A DNA stretch of 64,000 nt from Patagioenas fasciata (taxonomy: Eukaryota; Chordata; Aves; Columbiformes; Columbidae). Both the position numbers and the translations under genes were made by a program. The stretch spans positions 118,775,001 to 118,839,000 of the forward strand of contig NC_092520.1 in the NCBI RefSeq assembly GCF_037038585.1, in the 5' to 3' direction. This document shows, in pieces, positions 27,601 to 42,600 of this stretch (the stretch's first letter is position 1; each line of letters begins with the position of its first letter). Under the pieces are notes generated by a model, which made no database searches, was not told the origin of the DNA, and worked only from the letters and a program-made list of their open reading frames with translations.

Positions 27601-30600
27601 ACCCCTTTAACTTAGTCTTCAAAGAGGCCAGTAATTTTCCCCAGTTACACTAATCTACAGCAGAGTTATTTCCTCCCTCCTGAAGACAAGGAGGCCAGCT
27701 GCAATAGCTCTGGCCATGTATGAAGCACACCCTAATAGCACAGAAGCCAAGGAGAGGAAAACAACCCATTTTCTTTGCAGCACAGGCTGACAGACACTCA
27801 TGACACCACTTAAACACCTGTTTGGGTTTTTTTACTTCCTTGAATGGGAGGGAATACCTGTATGTACTACTACTACTTTTCACATACTGCTCAGCCACTT
27901 ACTCTCTGTGATACAATGAGGTTTATGCTCATAATTCTCACTCAAATGAGTCCTTAGAGGTTTTACTTGCTTCTGGAAGTAGCAGCTACTACTACCACAG
28001 TAAATGGTGCCTTTCTTTCTACATATGTAAGCCAATCACCAAACATTCAAATACTTCAAATACAGCAATAATACTGCTGCAAATTTACAGCCCTCAGAAT
28101 GCCAAGCAACAGATAGCGCTTAAGCCAGAAGTGCCTGCCAGTGTTTAGGTGCCTAAAAATAAACAGGCATAGCCTTCCACATACCAATGCAATGACATAC
28201 CATTTTCTCTGCACTTCAGTGTGAAAATGTCATGAAGAAGAAGTTGGGATATTCTAGGGAAAGATCACAGACCCATTTTGTTCTGCATATGGTACCAGCT
28301 GAAAGATTTCATATCTTGTTTTTTGTTCAATTCTATTGTACGCAAGAGACATGACTGCTGGGGTCGCCTCTGTCTGCGCTATTGCTTGTGCCAAGGATAA
28401 CCAACAAAATCACAACAGTAAAATAAAAATGCACCCGATGCACTTTTCAAAATTTTGCAGCCTTATTCTTTTTGTTTGTAACGGCTGTGCGGGGAAAGAT
28501 TTGGCAGATATTATGGGGACATTGGTAATCCAAGCTATAGCATCTCAATCAAAAATAATCTGTTAATTTTGCATTTAGAATTAATTCAAGTTAAGCATCC
28601 AAATCTGCAAATATGTTATAAAACATTTATGCGCTGAGCACTATCAACCAAAAAATAAATGTTGAAAGTATTCTAATCTCCAAGATAAAACTTTCAGGCA
28701 GAAAAGTCAGCTAATCTGTTCTTCTATTTCCGTCTTTCTACTCTGCTGTCATTGCAAGTATTTCAAGATGACACTTTGGCGATCAGGGAGATGATAATAT
28801 GGTTGCCACTACAATATAAAAAGTGTCCTTTCCCGCCACTTTAAAATATGACTAGCATGTTGCAATACACCACGATTCTATGATTATGCTGTGACAGAAC
28901 GAAGGAAGATGCACATCTGACAGATGCTGCATGGCATGCTGTTTTGGTTAAGAAACATAACCCTAGGAGACATGCAGTTCTTGTTTTTTCTCGTTAGACA
29001 GGAAAGAGGAGACTTCAGAATAGATCAAGATTCTTGAGCAGAGGTACATGATGGCAGAAAATTCCTGAAGGTAACTTCCATGAAAGCACAAACCTGAGAG
29101 GATGGAAAAGAGGAGAAGACAGGGAGAAAGCACATGCCTTCGTTCCATTTTGGTCTTTCACTTTTGTTTGTAATAAGGCTTGACAAAACAATACCATAAC
29201 TCCACCTGAATAGGGGTGTGATAGACCTGAAGCAATCACAGAGGAGCTATGAGGAGCTCCATGCCATTCACTTCTGATAGGACCTCATCTGCTACAAGCA
29301 AGTTACCAATGCAAGGAATCAGAACTGTGCCGTGTAATTTGCTTCATATGCTACTTCTGTCAACTTCAAGGTAACATTTATTTTTCCTAAAAGCCACTAA
29401 ACAAGACAAAGGTGGCTTATTTCCTTATATGTATGCAAAGCATGTCACTCTCTTCAGCTTCTTTTTTACAATCACATGAAAACACTTATTATAATAGGAT
29501 TTAAGCCTTCAATAAACCTGTTTCTCTGCACAATGTTTGTCTGAATAACCTTGCTAGATACTGTACATGGCTTAGCTATGAAATAACACTACAGAATCAG
29601 AGTTCAGCTCCTTGCTGACACTGAATTACTTGCCATGAGACATCGACATCTACCCCTGGAAGCAGTAAAATATATTATTATTTGCCATGGCATCCTTTGC
29701 CACAGCCGGTGTTCAAGTTTCTCCTACAGTGTAGCCCCTCCCTCTCCAAACTAAAACACCCTTTCCAGTCTAATTAACAATCAGAAGGGAGACTAAGATT
29801 TTTAAGCACAAGTGTGATGTAGCCCTACTTGACTTGGGCCTTCTGTGCCTGGCAGGACACTGGGAACTTACAAGCCCCAGTTTCTTGACTTTTAGGTTGG
29901 ATTAACTCTACTGACCACTGTCAAAGCACTGTGTTGAGAATTAATGTATTTATCAGCTCCATTAAACAGGTTTTTAACTGTTTATGTGAAGTCCTCAACG
30001 AGTGCAATATATCCACAGTTCTCACTAAGGCAGCTCTTCCACATTTGAAAATTGAGAGCTATGTGTTTAGAAATCAGTTTAATTTCTAGTTACATTTAAG
30101 TAATGTAATACAAAGTCATTTTCCCCTTCGCTATTTACATACTCAAGATATTTCTAGATTTCTGCCCCTACCTGCACCACTTGTAACCTTCCCTTATTCA
30201 TCTACTACAGTTACCTAATTACTTTTGCTGTTCTTTTCCAAAATCCCTCTACTCTTTTAGGCAGTTAAGCACACAAAAATGAAGATAATTGCCTGGCAGT
30301 AGGCACACTAAACTAATTTGCCTCCTAAAGGGCAATGTCTTCAGTAAGATTCCTTGGTTTCTCATTGTCACTCAAGTTTTCTCCCTCTTTATTTCCTTCC
30401 TAGTTCTATTCCCTCTCAGATTCTTTGCAACATTAATGCTAACAATTATGCATAATTCAGCAGCATTAATAATTTCTATTATGCTAAACCTCATAGGCTC
30501 ATTTCAGTTTCAGGATCGCATCATGCTGTGTAAAAATAGAAAGCTGCTTGCCCAAAGACCTTGGCATTCAATTGAGACAACATGCAACAAACAAGAAGAA

Positions 30601-33600
30601 AAAAAAAATCTCAGCTTACAGAGACAGACAAGATAAAAATTAAAATATAAATATGGATTTGAAAAAAAAACCAACAGGTATATGCATAGCAAGAAGTTTT
30701 TGAATCAGCACTGGATTTTTTTTTTTAATAATGCAACATACTAAAGTGAATTGAAAAGATCAGTGTTTTCACTGCCTCTCTAGCTAGCAAGAGAAAGAAT
30801 GTAAAGGCCAGCATAGCAGTTTTATGGGCCAGTAGTACACAGAGTAGTCAAGTATATTCTACAGGACTGGAGTGCAGTGGTGGTTGAGAGATGGTCAAAG
30901 CTGTTACTAAAGTACATGGAGCACAGCTCCACTGCAGCTGTAAGACATAACAAAAATAATTAATTGGCGACAAAGTCTTGCTACTATACTCACCCAAAGG
31001 ACAGTTATGGAGGCCAGTAAAAGAAAGTTACTGATATTGCAAATTTTCCCCAAGAAAGTCACAGAGCATCCAACAGACTATCTGGAGGAAAAAAATTTAC
31101 TCCTGGCCTCGCTTCTTGCCAACACATCATGAAACAACAAAAGATTTATTCCAAGATTAGATAGATGTTCTCAATGTCAGTACCTGACCAGTTAAGATCA
31201 TATTGTTTGTTGAAAATAATCCATTATTTCAAATCAAATATAGGGAGCTCATGAGACAGAGGTTCTTGCCAGTATCTTTAAAACTAGAAACTTGATCTGA
31301 AAGGTCTTTCATGTCTCACTAAAAATGCAAGTTGGGCAACTAAAATTCAGGTGCCAAATTTGCAAGTGACAAAAATGAGCCATCCACAAAGAGGCCAGTG
31401 CAGCATGCCAAAAGCAGCAAAAAATTTGATGACATCAATCCATACATGTAGAAGTGCCATTTTTACAAGCTGTCATTTATTTTTCTTTAAAAGCAGGGGA
31501 GTTGCTGTCCCCCAACCCCATTTCATGCTTTACTGCATGTATCGAGCAGCATTACTGCTCAATATCCAGATGCTGGGTTTGAGCTATGAAATGCACCTAT
31601 TTGAGACAGAATAGCCCTGAAATTTCTTTGCTTCTGCAATGCCAACAGTGAGTCCTGTCTGACTCTAGTGTAGGTACTGAGGCAGAAGCTTTTCCCCTGC
31701 TAGAAAAGCATCTCAATGCAGCATTTTATTAAGAAGTCTGTACATGCGACTGTCTATGCTGTCTGCATTCTCTTCACACAGGTTTTATAGACGGGTCAGT
31801 ACTAGTCTTATCAAAGAGAAGAGCTGTCATTGACTTTGCTTACTGAGTCCCCAGTTCCCACTTCCATCACTCCAATAATTAAGCCAAATCAGCAGGGCTC
31901 AGAGCAACTGTGGAGGGGTAGGGGGTAGCAGGGCAGAGAGGAGAATGGCTTCACAACAGATGAGCAAAAAGAAAAAGCAGCATGTTTTTCTAGGCCTCCA
32001 CACAGCCTAATTAAAAACAACTTCAAAATGTATTCATTTTACTTATGAAAACTACATTTTATGATGGAAAACTGTCATTTAGAAAACTTTAGAAGGCATT
32101 TGCTTGCATTGGAAATTATATTTAAGAAAAATTAGGAAAAAATTGTTTCAGGGAAAAAGAAACATTGATCGAACTTTTATAGCTGCAGCTTGCATTAATG
32201 AGAATGTGATCCCTTATAATAAAGCCAGAGGTGACAAACAGCTGCAGTGCCAATACAGCACTTGTTAGTTCAGATAGAGAACAAGGGCAGCCATGAGTGG
32301 TGTGCAGGATCTTTGTCCTTCAACAATGGTGTGCTGCTCCTCCTAGCACAGGGACACGTTACACACACAGATACAGCGTTGTGCTTTGTTCCTACACACC
32401 ATGGAGAACCAAGGGATGCAGAAATGGATGTTGTAAACACAGAAACAATATAACCCTTACTACTACTAGGGAGGCCCAAACAATGGTTAAGGCCCTTCAG
32501 AAAAGTGTACTATGTTCACAGCATCATATGCTGCTCTGATGTGTACGTTGAAGTAGGTCTAGAGAAATGCCACTCAAATCAATGGAGTGTGAAGTGAGAT
32601 AGGAGATCAGACTATAAAGCAGCACTTCAATATTATTTGGTCCATTAAGGTTTATCCTCATCTAGCAATGACCAATACTTCTGGCTTAAACAGAAAAGCA
32701 AATCCCACGAGGCTACTGGACAATGCACCATGCTGTACATGGAAGCAACCACCTGCATTGGCAGAATTCAGCTTACACTCAGACAGAAGAGAGACTTATT
32801 GAGTACTAACATGTCAACCATATTAACAATGAAATGCAGTGGGTTCTTTAACCTCATTTTGCATTGAAAAAGAGGGATGGATAATTTATTCTTCATGTAT
32901 TTTGCAAATAAAGCCATTTCTAAAGTAAACATGCTGCTCAAGGATGTGTCAGAATAGGATTCATATACGTCTGTAACATTAGCTTAGTTTTTCCCCACAC
33001 TTCCAACTTGCCATTATCCTACCAAAGCTATGGCTGGCAGGTAATTTCCCAAGAAAACAACTCTTCTGTTGGTTTTCCACTTCAGCCAAAACAAGATATC
33101 ATACACTGGCTCATTGCCTGTCTGTCAGTCTGCTGTGGGCTCAATAGCTCCCAGGGTCTCTGCCATGGAGCCAAGAATCTGAAAGTCCAAATTTCTGCAA
33201 CAGCCTCAAAGCTCAAGGCTTCCTGCATCAGGTGAGGAGACAGGGAAGGTGGCAGAGCTCCCTGACCTCCTGGTCAAGGCCTGGAAGCCTCGAGACAGAA
33301 GATGGGGTGGGGTCCCTATCTTTGGTGGGTACTTGCCCCAAGACAGGCAGATGCTCTGAGAAAAGCAAAAATGAAAGTGTGGAATTTCCTTTCCGAGGGA
33401 AGCATAAAGATATAAAAATGTAGTTTTCATACTGAATCTCAGCACAAGGGTTTTCCTGAAATTGGTATTTCCCACAGAAAGAAAACGCCATGTGTTGAGC
33501 ATCTTTAACTGTAACTCGTATCCTGCCAGAAGCAACTGTTTCCCAGCAAGTAACTGATTACAGGAAGATTAATCAGGATTGTATCTGATCTTGTTGCCAT

Positions 33601-36600
33601 TAAAACAATACAGTAAATTAAAAAAGAAATTATTTACTGTGACATAAGCATCAAGAGTTTCATGGCTTGAACTGCTACTTCATGGTCCTTGTCCAGAGGC
33701 ATGGACACAATTCGATCCTAATGGATGTAAAATGACAATAAAAAGATGTAACATGGTTTGTTTTCAATAAACATGTATTTTTGCTACAGCTAGATCATCT
33801 ACACTAGTAGAGGTTTATTTTTGTTTCAGCAGCTATTTCCTAAGAGATATAAGGCAACTTGATTACTACCATGTAGTTTCCCATCCCCTGAAAATTAATA
33901 GCATGTTAATTTTTTAACTGAATTAATCATGCAGTAATATGATATTTTTTATAGATGTAATGTATGCGTTCACAAGAAATCAACTACTGTCTACAAATTA
34001 AAAGTGACGGACAACTTGTTTCTAAGATGTTATTACTGGCACTTCAGTATGTTAAACGAAGATAAGCCTCAAATTACAAGCATTACATGATCAGTTCCTC
34101 CTATCAACAATGAAGTGCATGTACCTACAGGGTACAGAAGCCAGTGCCTTGCTGGAAAGACAATTAGGACTTGAGTCATAAAGGTACTTCATGGAATAGC
34201 AGCAATATTCCAGAATTCACACCGTTGTAAGTTGGTACACATGCAAACACCTCAGAAAACAGTGGAAATTTTCCTGTCCCAAGTACCCAAGAACTTGCAC
34301 TCCTCAGTGCGGTCTGCATCTTTAAGGTATATATTAAACCTTTGGCCTTGCTTGTTTTGGGACTAACAGCTTTCCCACTTAACACAGAATTTCTAAAGCT
34401 CTAGATGCCTTTTACTTCCCACCTTCCTTACTCTCACAATGCAGCTGCAAGGTGTGGAAGTCCATGAATCCTGAGTTTGAACACTCAAGGAAGGGTAACA
34501 GAGGGAATATGTGAAACTCTCACTTGTGGGAAATGGATTGATGGTTATATGATTACATTTTCCATCACTGAGAAACCATGACTTAGATTTTTGGAAGATT
34601 CCATATCAGTCTCTGTTTCGTGTGAAGCTGTTTGTGTTTCTTCTGTTTAGAGGGGAAGGAGGTGTTGTGTTTGGGTTGGGTTTTTTGATTGGTGGTATAG
34701 AGTTTGCAATAACCCATTTATATAGCAACCTACACACAGAGGGAGATTGCAGTACAAGGCAGATGAGAGCTATTTCATCAGTCTGTGAATACCAATCCTG
34801 CAGTTGCTTATACAGCTTACAAAAACCTTCCTTTAACTAGAAAGATAAAGGACTACCACAAAACTGTTTAAAACAGGTTAAACTTAGATAGCCAAGTTTC
34901 AATCTCAATAATTTATTCTTAAGATATCAACATTAATCTATTTCTCGTTCTTTGAGGATGCGCTGTAGGTATTTTTCTACTATTAGCAACTGCTTTGACA
35001 TACAGGTAAGCCCTGCACCTGTCACAAAAAAAACATGAATTACCACCACATGCAGACATTGATGATGTACTGATTTGGAGAGACTGAGATATCAATCACA
35101 GTACTTTGAGTTTTCCTATTAAAATACTGGAAAGGCCCAGCCCCATTGGGGCGAAAGTAACTGATGCAATCATTACCAATGACAGGATTAAAAAAGTAAA
35201 GGGCTTACTTCTTAAATGAGTCAGGAAGTTGGAATATGATAAAGGCAGTGTACAGGCTCAGTGCAGTCACAGAACAAGCTCTCAAAATTACAGTGTTATC
35301 ATCTGACTTGTTCAGAAAGGAGATAAAGTATCCTTCTTCAAGATTCATACTGACATGGTGGATCAACAGAGAGCCATTCCCACATGAGTGTGATACAAGG
35401 ACAACCAATCCAGTATCTACAAGGTTAACCCATGATCAGGAGCAGCAAAAAAGGGAGCTTTGGAGTACAAAATTCTTTGTCATGTGCCAAAGATCCTGTA
35501 AAAAAATGTGGACCATTCTGGATGAACGACGGAGATAACTGACCACAGTGCAATGCTAACACCATTTCATGTATGAACTAAAGTGAAGCAAAAAATTCCC
35601 CAGAAACAGAAGGAAAAATCTCTGCAAAACTCTTTCACCCACCCAGTCATGCAGGCTGTTTCTGCAAGTACTCTAAGCTTGGGTCAGTCAAGAGAGTGGA
35701 GAGATCAGCTCTGATCAAAACATCAGACCCTGTGTGTATACCCAACCCAGAACTGAAAAAGAGCAAACAGTAATCCATAATATTTACCTTGAATCTGCTA
35801 GTGAAGAGATCCATCCTGGAAACAAGTTCTTTTCTGCTATATATTCCTTGCAGTCCCAGAAGACACTTCAACCGCACTTCGGGTTGCTACAATGCAAAGA
35901 CAAATTGGCCAACAGTTAAAAAATATGCATCTTTGATGTTATTCACTATTGGCATTTATATTATGTAAATAAGAGTTCTCTGTGGATGCCTACAGCAGAC
36001 TACCCAAATACTGACTCATTTTCTTTATGAATGCTATCAGTACCATTTTGTTTGTGTGCACACACGCACATGTCTCCCTCTCACACACACAGAGGAGGCT
36101 TGCAGTGAGTCAAACTTAAAGGTAACATAAAAGTTTGTGTTAAGCTCCTTAAGAGACAAAGAAACTCTTCCGTTCCCTACAGTTAATGAAAGCAACAGAA
36201 CGCAAAAGATGCAGTAATTGTTCTGTTCATCTGTTAAAGACATACAAAGACAAGAGTATGTATGACCTACTTAATACAATCAGTACTCTTCCGTACATCA
36301 GACTGTTTGCTTCCTTTCAACATCTGACTCAGACAATCATTAAACGCTGACAAGGACTCCAAGAAATTCTGGTCCAGCAAAAGTTCCCAGGGGAAGAGGT
36401 ACACCTCAGAAATGCACCAGCTTATCATCATGAGTTCTCACAGATAATCAAATGTTACTCCTTCTATCGATTTCTGTTATATTTTAAGCATTCTGAGAAG
36501 TGTTGTTTTGAATTTGGCCTAATTAATTAACTTACGCAGAATCTATTTATCCCTGCAGGGTGTTGTTTTATACTATTAGTACTGCTGCTTCATAGATGCC

Positions 36601-39600
36601 TCAAAAAGAGGACTTTTCCTTATCCAGCCTTTAAATTATCTGCTAAAGCTTTCAAATTACAAAGCTTTAAATGTCATTAAGAAAGTAATTTTGAGGATCT
36701 AGCATAGAAAAATCACCCTGTTCTGGAAACTTATCATGCTAAGAATGTCAGCCAAGACACTTAAATGCACTGCAGGCTGTGAATCAGTCTCTTCATATTT
36801 CTTCCTTAATTCCTCTTGCTAACAATAGCCGTAAGAATAATCAAGGAAACCCAAGAAAGGAGACCACCTACACATAGGATATCCATTACTACAAGTTCCT
36901 GTTCACCTGCTTAGATGGAAAGCAAAGGATGATACTCAGTAGCAGGCTTTGACCAATGGTTTTGCATAAGGCGGCTTTTTGCTAGAAATACAAAATGAAA
37001 GATCTACAGGTGACAGTGAATACTGCCCTCTAATCTGCCTGTGACACACCAGCAGCACATGTTCGATATGGTACTTTAAAATCAAAGGTCTTGTCTGAGA
37101 AAGAGACCACATCTGCTGCTTCTTACAGTCACAAGGGCTCCACAGCACAGAACTCACTCACAAAACAGTCCCAACTTGGTATCCATCACTGCACACTGGC
37201 ACGGACTCAGTTCAGCCAATGTATTGCAATCCTGGCCTCAGCTGCCCTCAGAATTTTATCATGAGGCTTTGCATGTGAATAGGGACTGTATTTGTGCTTG
37301 GGGGAAAGAAGGAAAAAAAGGAAAAAATGTTTGGGATGGTTTGTTGAATGGTCATGTAGACCTCGGTGCACAGCTAGTAACATCATTTGCATTTGACAGT
37401 CAGGTGTCTGCAGATAAAAAGTTTAACACATTAAACTAAATCACCTGCCTTCTAAGGTATTCTCTTCCTATCTGAAAGCTCTCAGTCATAAACTCATATG
37501 TATATGTTTCTTTTAGGTGTTGAGGAAATTAACTCTGAGAACTATGAACAAATAACTACTTCTGCTAGGTCTAGTTCTGCTGTCTTCCTATGTTTTCAGC
37601 TGCATTTTCTCCTTCTCAGTTACCTCTCCTTTTCTTAATTCATCACTCCTCATAGCTTCCTGATCCTTCAAAATTACTTCACATACTTCTAAAACTATCT
37701 CGCTGTTTACCTTTAGCTCCGTTCAACAGTAATGTAAGCAAGCCATCAACTCCCTTCACCAGAACTACCATTCTAATCTTGACAAAATTCCTGCCTGTTT
37801 GGTGTTTCAAAGTTGTGACAGGGTGAAGGGGAGGTATTTATAAGCACATTTTCAGGATATTCTGAACACAACACTGTCCCTCAACTGCATCGTAGTATAT
37901 TTCAGCCCTGAGCTGCAGATTTCAGAAAACATCAGTAAGACATTGGGCAGCTCTAGTGACCTGAAGAGCCCTGCATGGGCTCCAACACTGCATAGATGCA
38001 TTTAGTTACAAGATTTCATCCTCGGCGCTATCACAGGGATGGGGACACTAAATAAGCCTTACAAATACAGAAAACTGGAACAAACAGGCCTACTTCTGAA
38101 TTACTCCTAAACAGTGAAGACAATCCGGCTTGCCTGTCCTACCTAGATAAAACATAAAAAAACCACCCCCACAGAAAGCATCAGTACATAAACACAGGAG
38201 CAGAAAACTACTATTTTAACAAGAACATTTGAAGAAAGAAGTATTTCAGAAATCGCCGTAACAACAGCATCAATTTCTGTAGCCATGCTGAATGGGAGGT
38301 CAAGCTGGAAACTCCTTCAGTTTCCCAAAATTTGCCAGGTGGGTCACATGGTTTGGACACAGATGTTAATTTCGACAGCAGGCTCCTGTTTCCATAGGAT
38401 TTCTTTGGGTGGTTTTCATAGTCTAACGAGAAAACCTCAACAACTTGCCCTGAAGTTCCAGACAAAGCAAGTCTACCATGGTGGGAGGTGCCAAGTGTGC
38501 ATCTACATTTTCAGAGTTTTGCCTTCCAGTCTGCTGGTTCTGCCTTCCACTTTCCTCAGCCTTATTCTTCATCATCTTGATTTTTCTGGTCTTTAACTCT
38601 GAACGTTTTACACAGCACTTACACAACACCTGCTGCTCAGATAAGCACTGGTTCGATTGGATCTGGACGCTGATTTAGTAGCTGCCTATTCCCTTGGAAG
38701 AACACTAGTGCTTTTGAACACAAGTTTAGTGCCTGGGTTTCACAAAAGCACTGATAGGTGACTGGGTTTATATATAACATTGTTCAACTGCACACAGCTG
38801 TCAGATTCAGTTTCACCTGCTGTGTGGTCTGCAAACATAAAAAGTTAAATTATTTCTAGCAGATTAACAAAACCTACTTAAAAATCTATAGCACTGTTCC
38901 ACAACTCTTACTGGGCCAAAGAGAGATCCTCATATTGATTTCAGAGCATATTACCACTGAATTTGGAGCACCAAGGAAATAACCTTTCATATAAAAAACA
39001 TGTTTCATATCAGGGTATAATGGCAAAATGGTCTCTCATAGAGAAGAAAAATTATTACATTCAAATAAAGGACTTTGGAGACAAAATGTTAATGTTATGC
39101 TTACTTCCCCCTCTGCTTTACAGCCTCCCAAATGACTGAACATAATTCTCTGTTTACAACATTGCAGATGATCCTGGCCAGGTTTTCCCCACTGTTAGAA
39201 TACTTTCATGGCTGCTCCACTCTGGAGCCTAAATTATTTGGCAAACATCTCTACATCACATTCTAAAAGAAAATTGGCTCTGGGAGATACCAGCTTCTTG
39301 CCGCCCACCCTCAACAAGATGGAATGGAAATGCTTATTAAGGAGGAGGAGTGGGAAATAACATTCAGATGTGTGTAAAAGCACTGCTGTCCCTGTTGCTG
39401 CCAAAAATGCCCTGCTCTCATTTTGGAATCGGGCAATTTAACAGTGGCTGCAAATCACAAAGCGCAGCCGGGACCTACAACCACCAGCAGTGGCACAGTA
39501 CCAGGCCTCAGCCAAATACGGAATGTGGAAGGCTTCTCACTTTACCTCACTCTGCTTGCGTCTGCACTGCTTTCAGATAATAAGCCGTGGAAAAACAACT

Positions 39601-42600
39601 ATTTCCAGTTCCAAATTAACGGCACTGGATGTACAGCAATCAGAGACACCAGCTGTGAAGTTTTGCTGTGCAGCACTGGGAATGAAGACGCATCATCTTC
39701 AAAAATGACTTTTTCTTTTGAGAATTCTCTCAACTGAACATATACCAAAAAGATATTGGGAGCAGATAAAATTTATGCAGGAAAAGAGGGAAGATACTGA
39801 TAAGATTTGTTGTTCTAAAAATCTAAACACTACCTTTGCAGTAACGGCAGAATGCAGGAAAATAAGAGGCTTGGTGCTCCCCCTCCTGGATTTGTCGTAA
39901 ACTACAATTTTATGCATAAAAATATTACCTAAAGCCAACACAAAACTGAGCACGTTTCAGAAGTTATACAGAAGCTATACACACTTCAAAGGTGGCCTGC
40001 AGAAGTACAGCCTGCCAATTTTGGTAATTAGCCATTCACAATAAATATTCCTATCATCCTAAAATCTCTCAATGACTTTAGAAGCATGAGAAAAAGCATA
40101 TTTTTGAGTTACTGTTTTCTTTTGTTTGTTTTATTTTGGCTTTTTTGTGTTTGTTTCTTGTTTGTTTGTTTTAAAATATGTCTCTACTCAAAAATAAAAA
40201 AAAACACCTTACTGTAAGGAAAAGGAGAAAACTCTCCTTTAGGAAATGACTGGAGACTCTGTAAATGTTTTCTATATCCATTTAGTTCCAAATGAGAAAT
40301 GCAATATTGAAGACTATTTTACTATAGGTAAGAGTTGTTAATTTTTTAAAAACTAAAACAAAATTTTAAATGTAGACATCAAAATTAAAAGCAGAATTTT
40401 AGACAATGTTTAATGCTGCCTGTGCTGAAAGGATACAAGCCATTTTACAATTTAGTAATAGTTCCCAGTTCAGTAACATATAAAAATAACTACACACACA
40501 GGGACACACGCTGCTACAGAACTGGAAAAAATGTTCTCTGTTATTTCATGCTACCATGGCTTTAAAAATAAAACCTGAAATGGGGAAGAAAGTAAATTCC
40601 TTTTTGTACCACCACAGTCTTAAGTATCTGCTCTCAGGAATTTAAATGTTAAGATTCTTTAGGAAAATAAAAATCCCATCTACTGCCCCCAGAAAGAAAA
40701 ATATACTTTACCTTATCATACAGCATCCATCCAATGTATTTTAAGTAGCTGTCATTTAAAAAAGCATCTGGATATGTTTTAATCCAGCTGCCAATTTCTT
40801 CAATGCAAGTTGCTCGGATCTCAGGGATCACATCACTGTGAAATTACAGAATTGTAATATTACTACATACCTACATGCCTAATATCTATCAATTATACTA
40901 TTTGCAAGGTGTTTACTTTCTGAAATTGTAGAAGCATATATAATTTAAAATCCTTAAAATGTCTTCATATTAATGCTCTAAGTTAGTCTTCAATCAGCAG
41001 TCAGGCCGCTTTTAGTTGCAAATGTTTCATACAATAATTATTTTTTAATTCTGGGTAACTTCTCAATCACAAATGCACTGCTCTATAGCCAGCAGGAAGA
41101 ACTTAAGAATCACACCTAAGAGAAGTCCTTTTGTAAGCCCAAATTCTTTAAAATAATTAACTTCTGCAATTTCCTTGGCACCATCAGTGCCTCTAGGATG
41201 TTCAACTTGATTCTGGTATCTGGACAATTTGAGCTAGAGTTTCTTGGGATTGCACATACACATCGCAGCTTTATTTTTATTCTTACCGGTACCGGTTTAG
41301 AAATGTCCCTTTGAAAATAGCATTCATCATGTTCTGTACCTCCAGAAGCTTCTGCTCATACTGAAATAGAAAGAGAACTGAATGTTAATATTGGTCCCAC
41401 ATGAAAAATGTGCATCAGTGCACTTACAATACCACTCTGGTGCAAATCACTAGCATTTACACATGGTACCAACATAAAATTAGTGGTCTGTATCTACACC
41501 AGCAACTGGTCTTTCTCTAGTTATGTCCTGATGAAAGATTTACCAGGTGCCAGCTGCTAGCCTGGATAACAAGGTACAGCATGTAATATGTTTGATATAA
41601 TGAGTCTTGAGCTATCAATACACAGAAAGATACATGACAATTATTGAACAATCTTCAGATATAGGTCCAAACTCTTTTTATGCACTTAAGCAGAGATGGA
41701 AGAAAGGCAGACATGGGCATTTTCAAAAGGTACCTAATCCACAATGAGTATGTATCTTAACCGAGCCTTGAAAATCTAGTTTTGAACTTCTGGAAACCTA
41801 AGTCATTTAATAAAAACATCCATCAACAGCATCAGGAAGGGTAATACGTTTGCTTTTTGCCCCAACACACACATTTCCACTTTTTTTCCAATAAGATCAG
41901 ACTTACCATGATACTAAAACCCAGTTGTTCCTATAACAGAGAAATCTGTAGGCACACAAAGCTCGGAACAGTGGTAACTGATTCTAAGGTCAGGAGAGAA
42001 GGAACTATGCTTGATGTTCATACATCAAGTCACCTCCACCCTCAAGCCAGGATTATTTATTACTGCTACAGGGCTGTCTCTGGGAGTTGATAAGGAGCTG
42101 TCTGGCTGAGCAAGGAAAATGACAGAAACTGACAGAAACTGAACAGCAAGAAACATACAGGTCATACTTAAAGATACAACAGTTTTTAGAACACTTTACC
42201 TTATACAGAGATGGCAGCTACCCTGTGTCCTTTTCCATTCATTAAAATTCAGTTCAAGAACTAACCTTTTGGCTTATAATTTGTAAAAACATATGCAAAA
42301 CTGCACTCCCACAACACCATAGCTACTAATGCAATTACATCCATATTCGCATAGAGAACAAGGGCAAATGATACCCATTTAGAGAGGCAGTTAGTACAAC
42401 AGACATCACAAGTTAACAGCATGTAGGGCAGTTATTACCACTTAATCTAGCCAGTCCCAACTGCTCTGCATCATGCATTAGGTAAAAATATAAACCTCAA
42501 AGAACTGCAGTAACCCAAAAGCAAGCTGTCAGCAATCCCTCTTTTTACATCTTTACACATCTCCCATGCAAGACACCTGCCTAACCTCTTTCCTTTTCCT

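Larger units (their letters stand above)
23708..33637 (-). other. Largest intron (about 9.9 kb), between STAG-like exons 13 and 14
   Basis: Contains the three CR1 fragments at 25.68-27.60 kb. The remaining 8 kb is AT-rich single-copy-looking sequence with no exon-like open stretch I can support and no RNA gene that I recognise. Confidence 0.6.

Noticed and set aside
30289..30636. 115-codon plus-strand frame with hydrophobic stretch
   Set aside because: Hydrophobicity comes from T-rich intron sequence. No family resemblance.
35130..35210. GC-richer patch (GCCCCATTGGGGCG) that looked like a possible RNA hairpin
   Set aside because: The short palindrome alone does not support a tRNA, snoRNA or miRNA.
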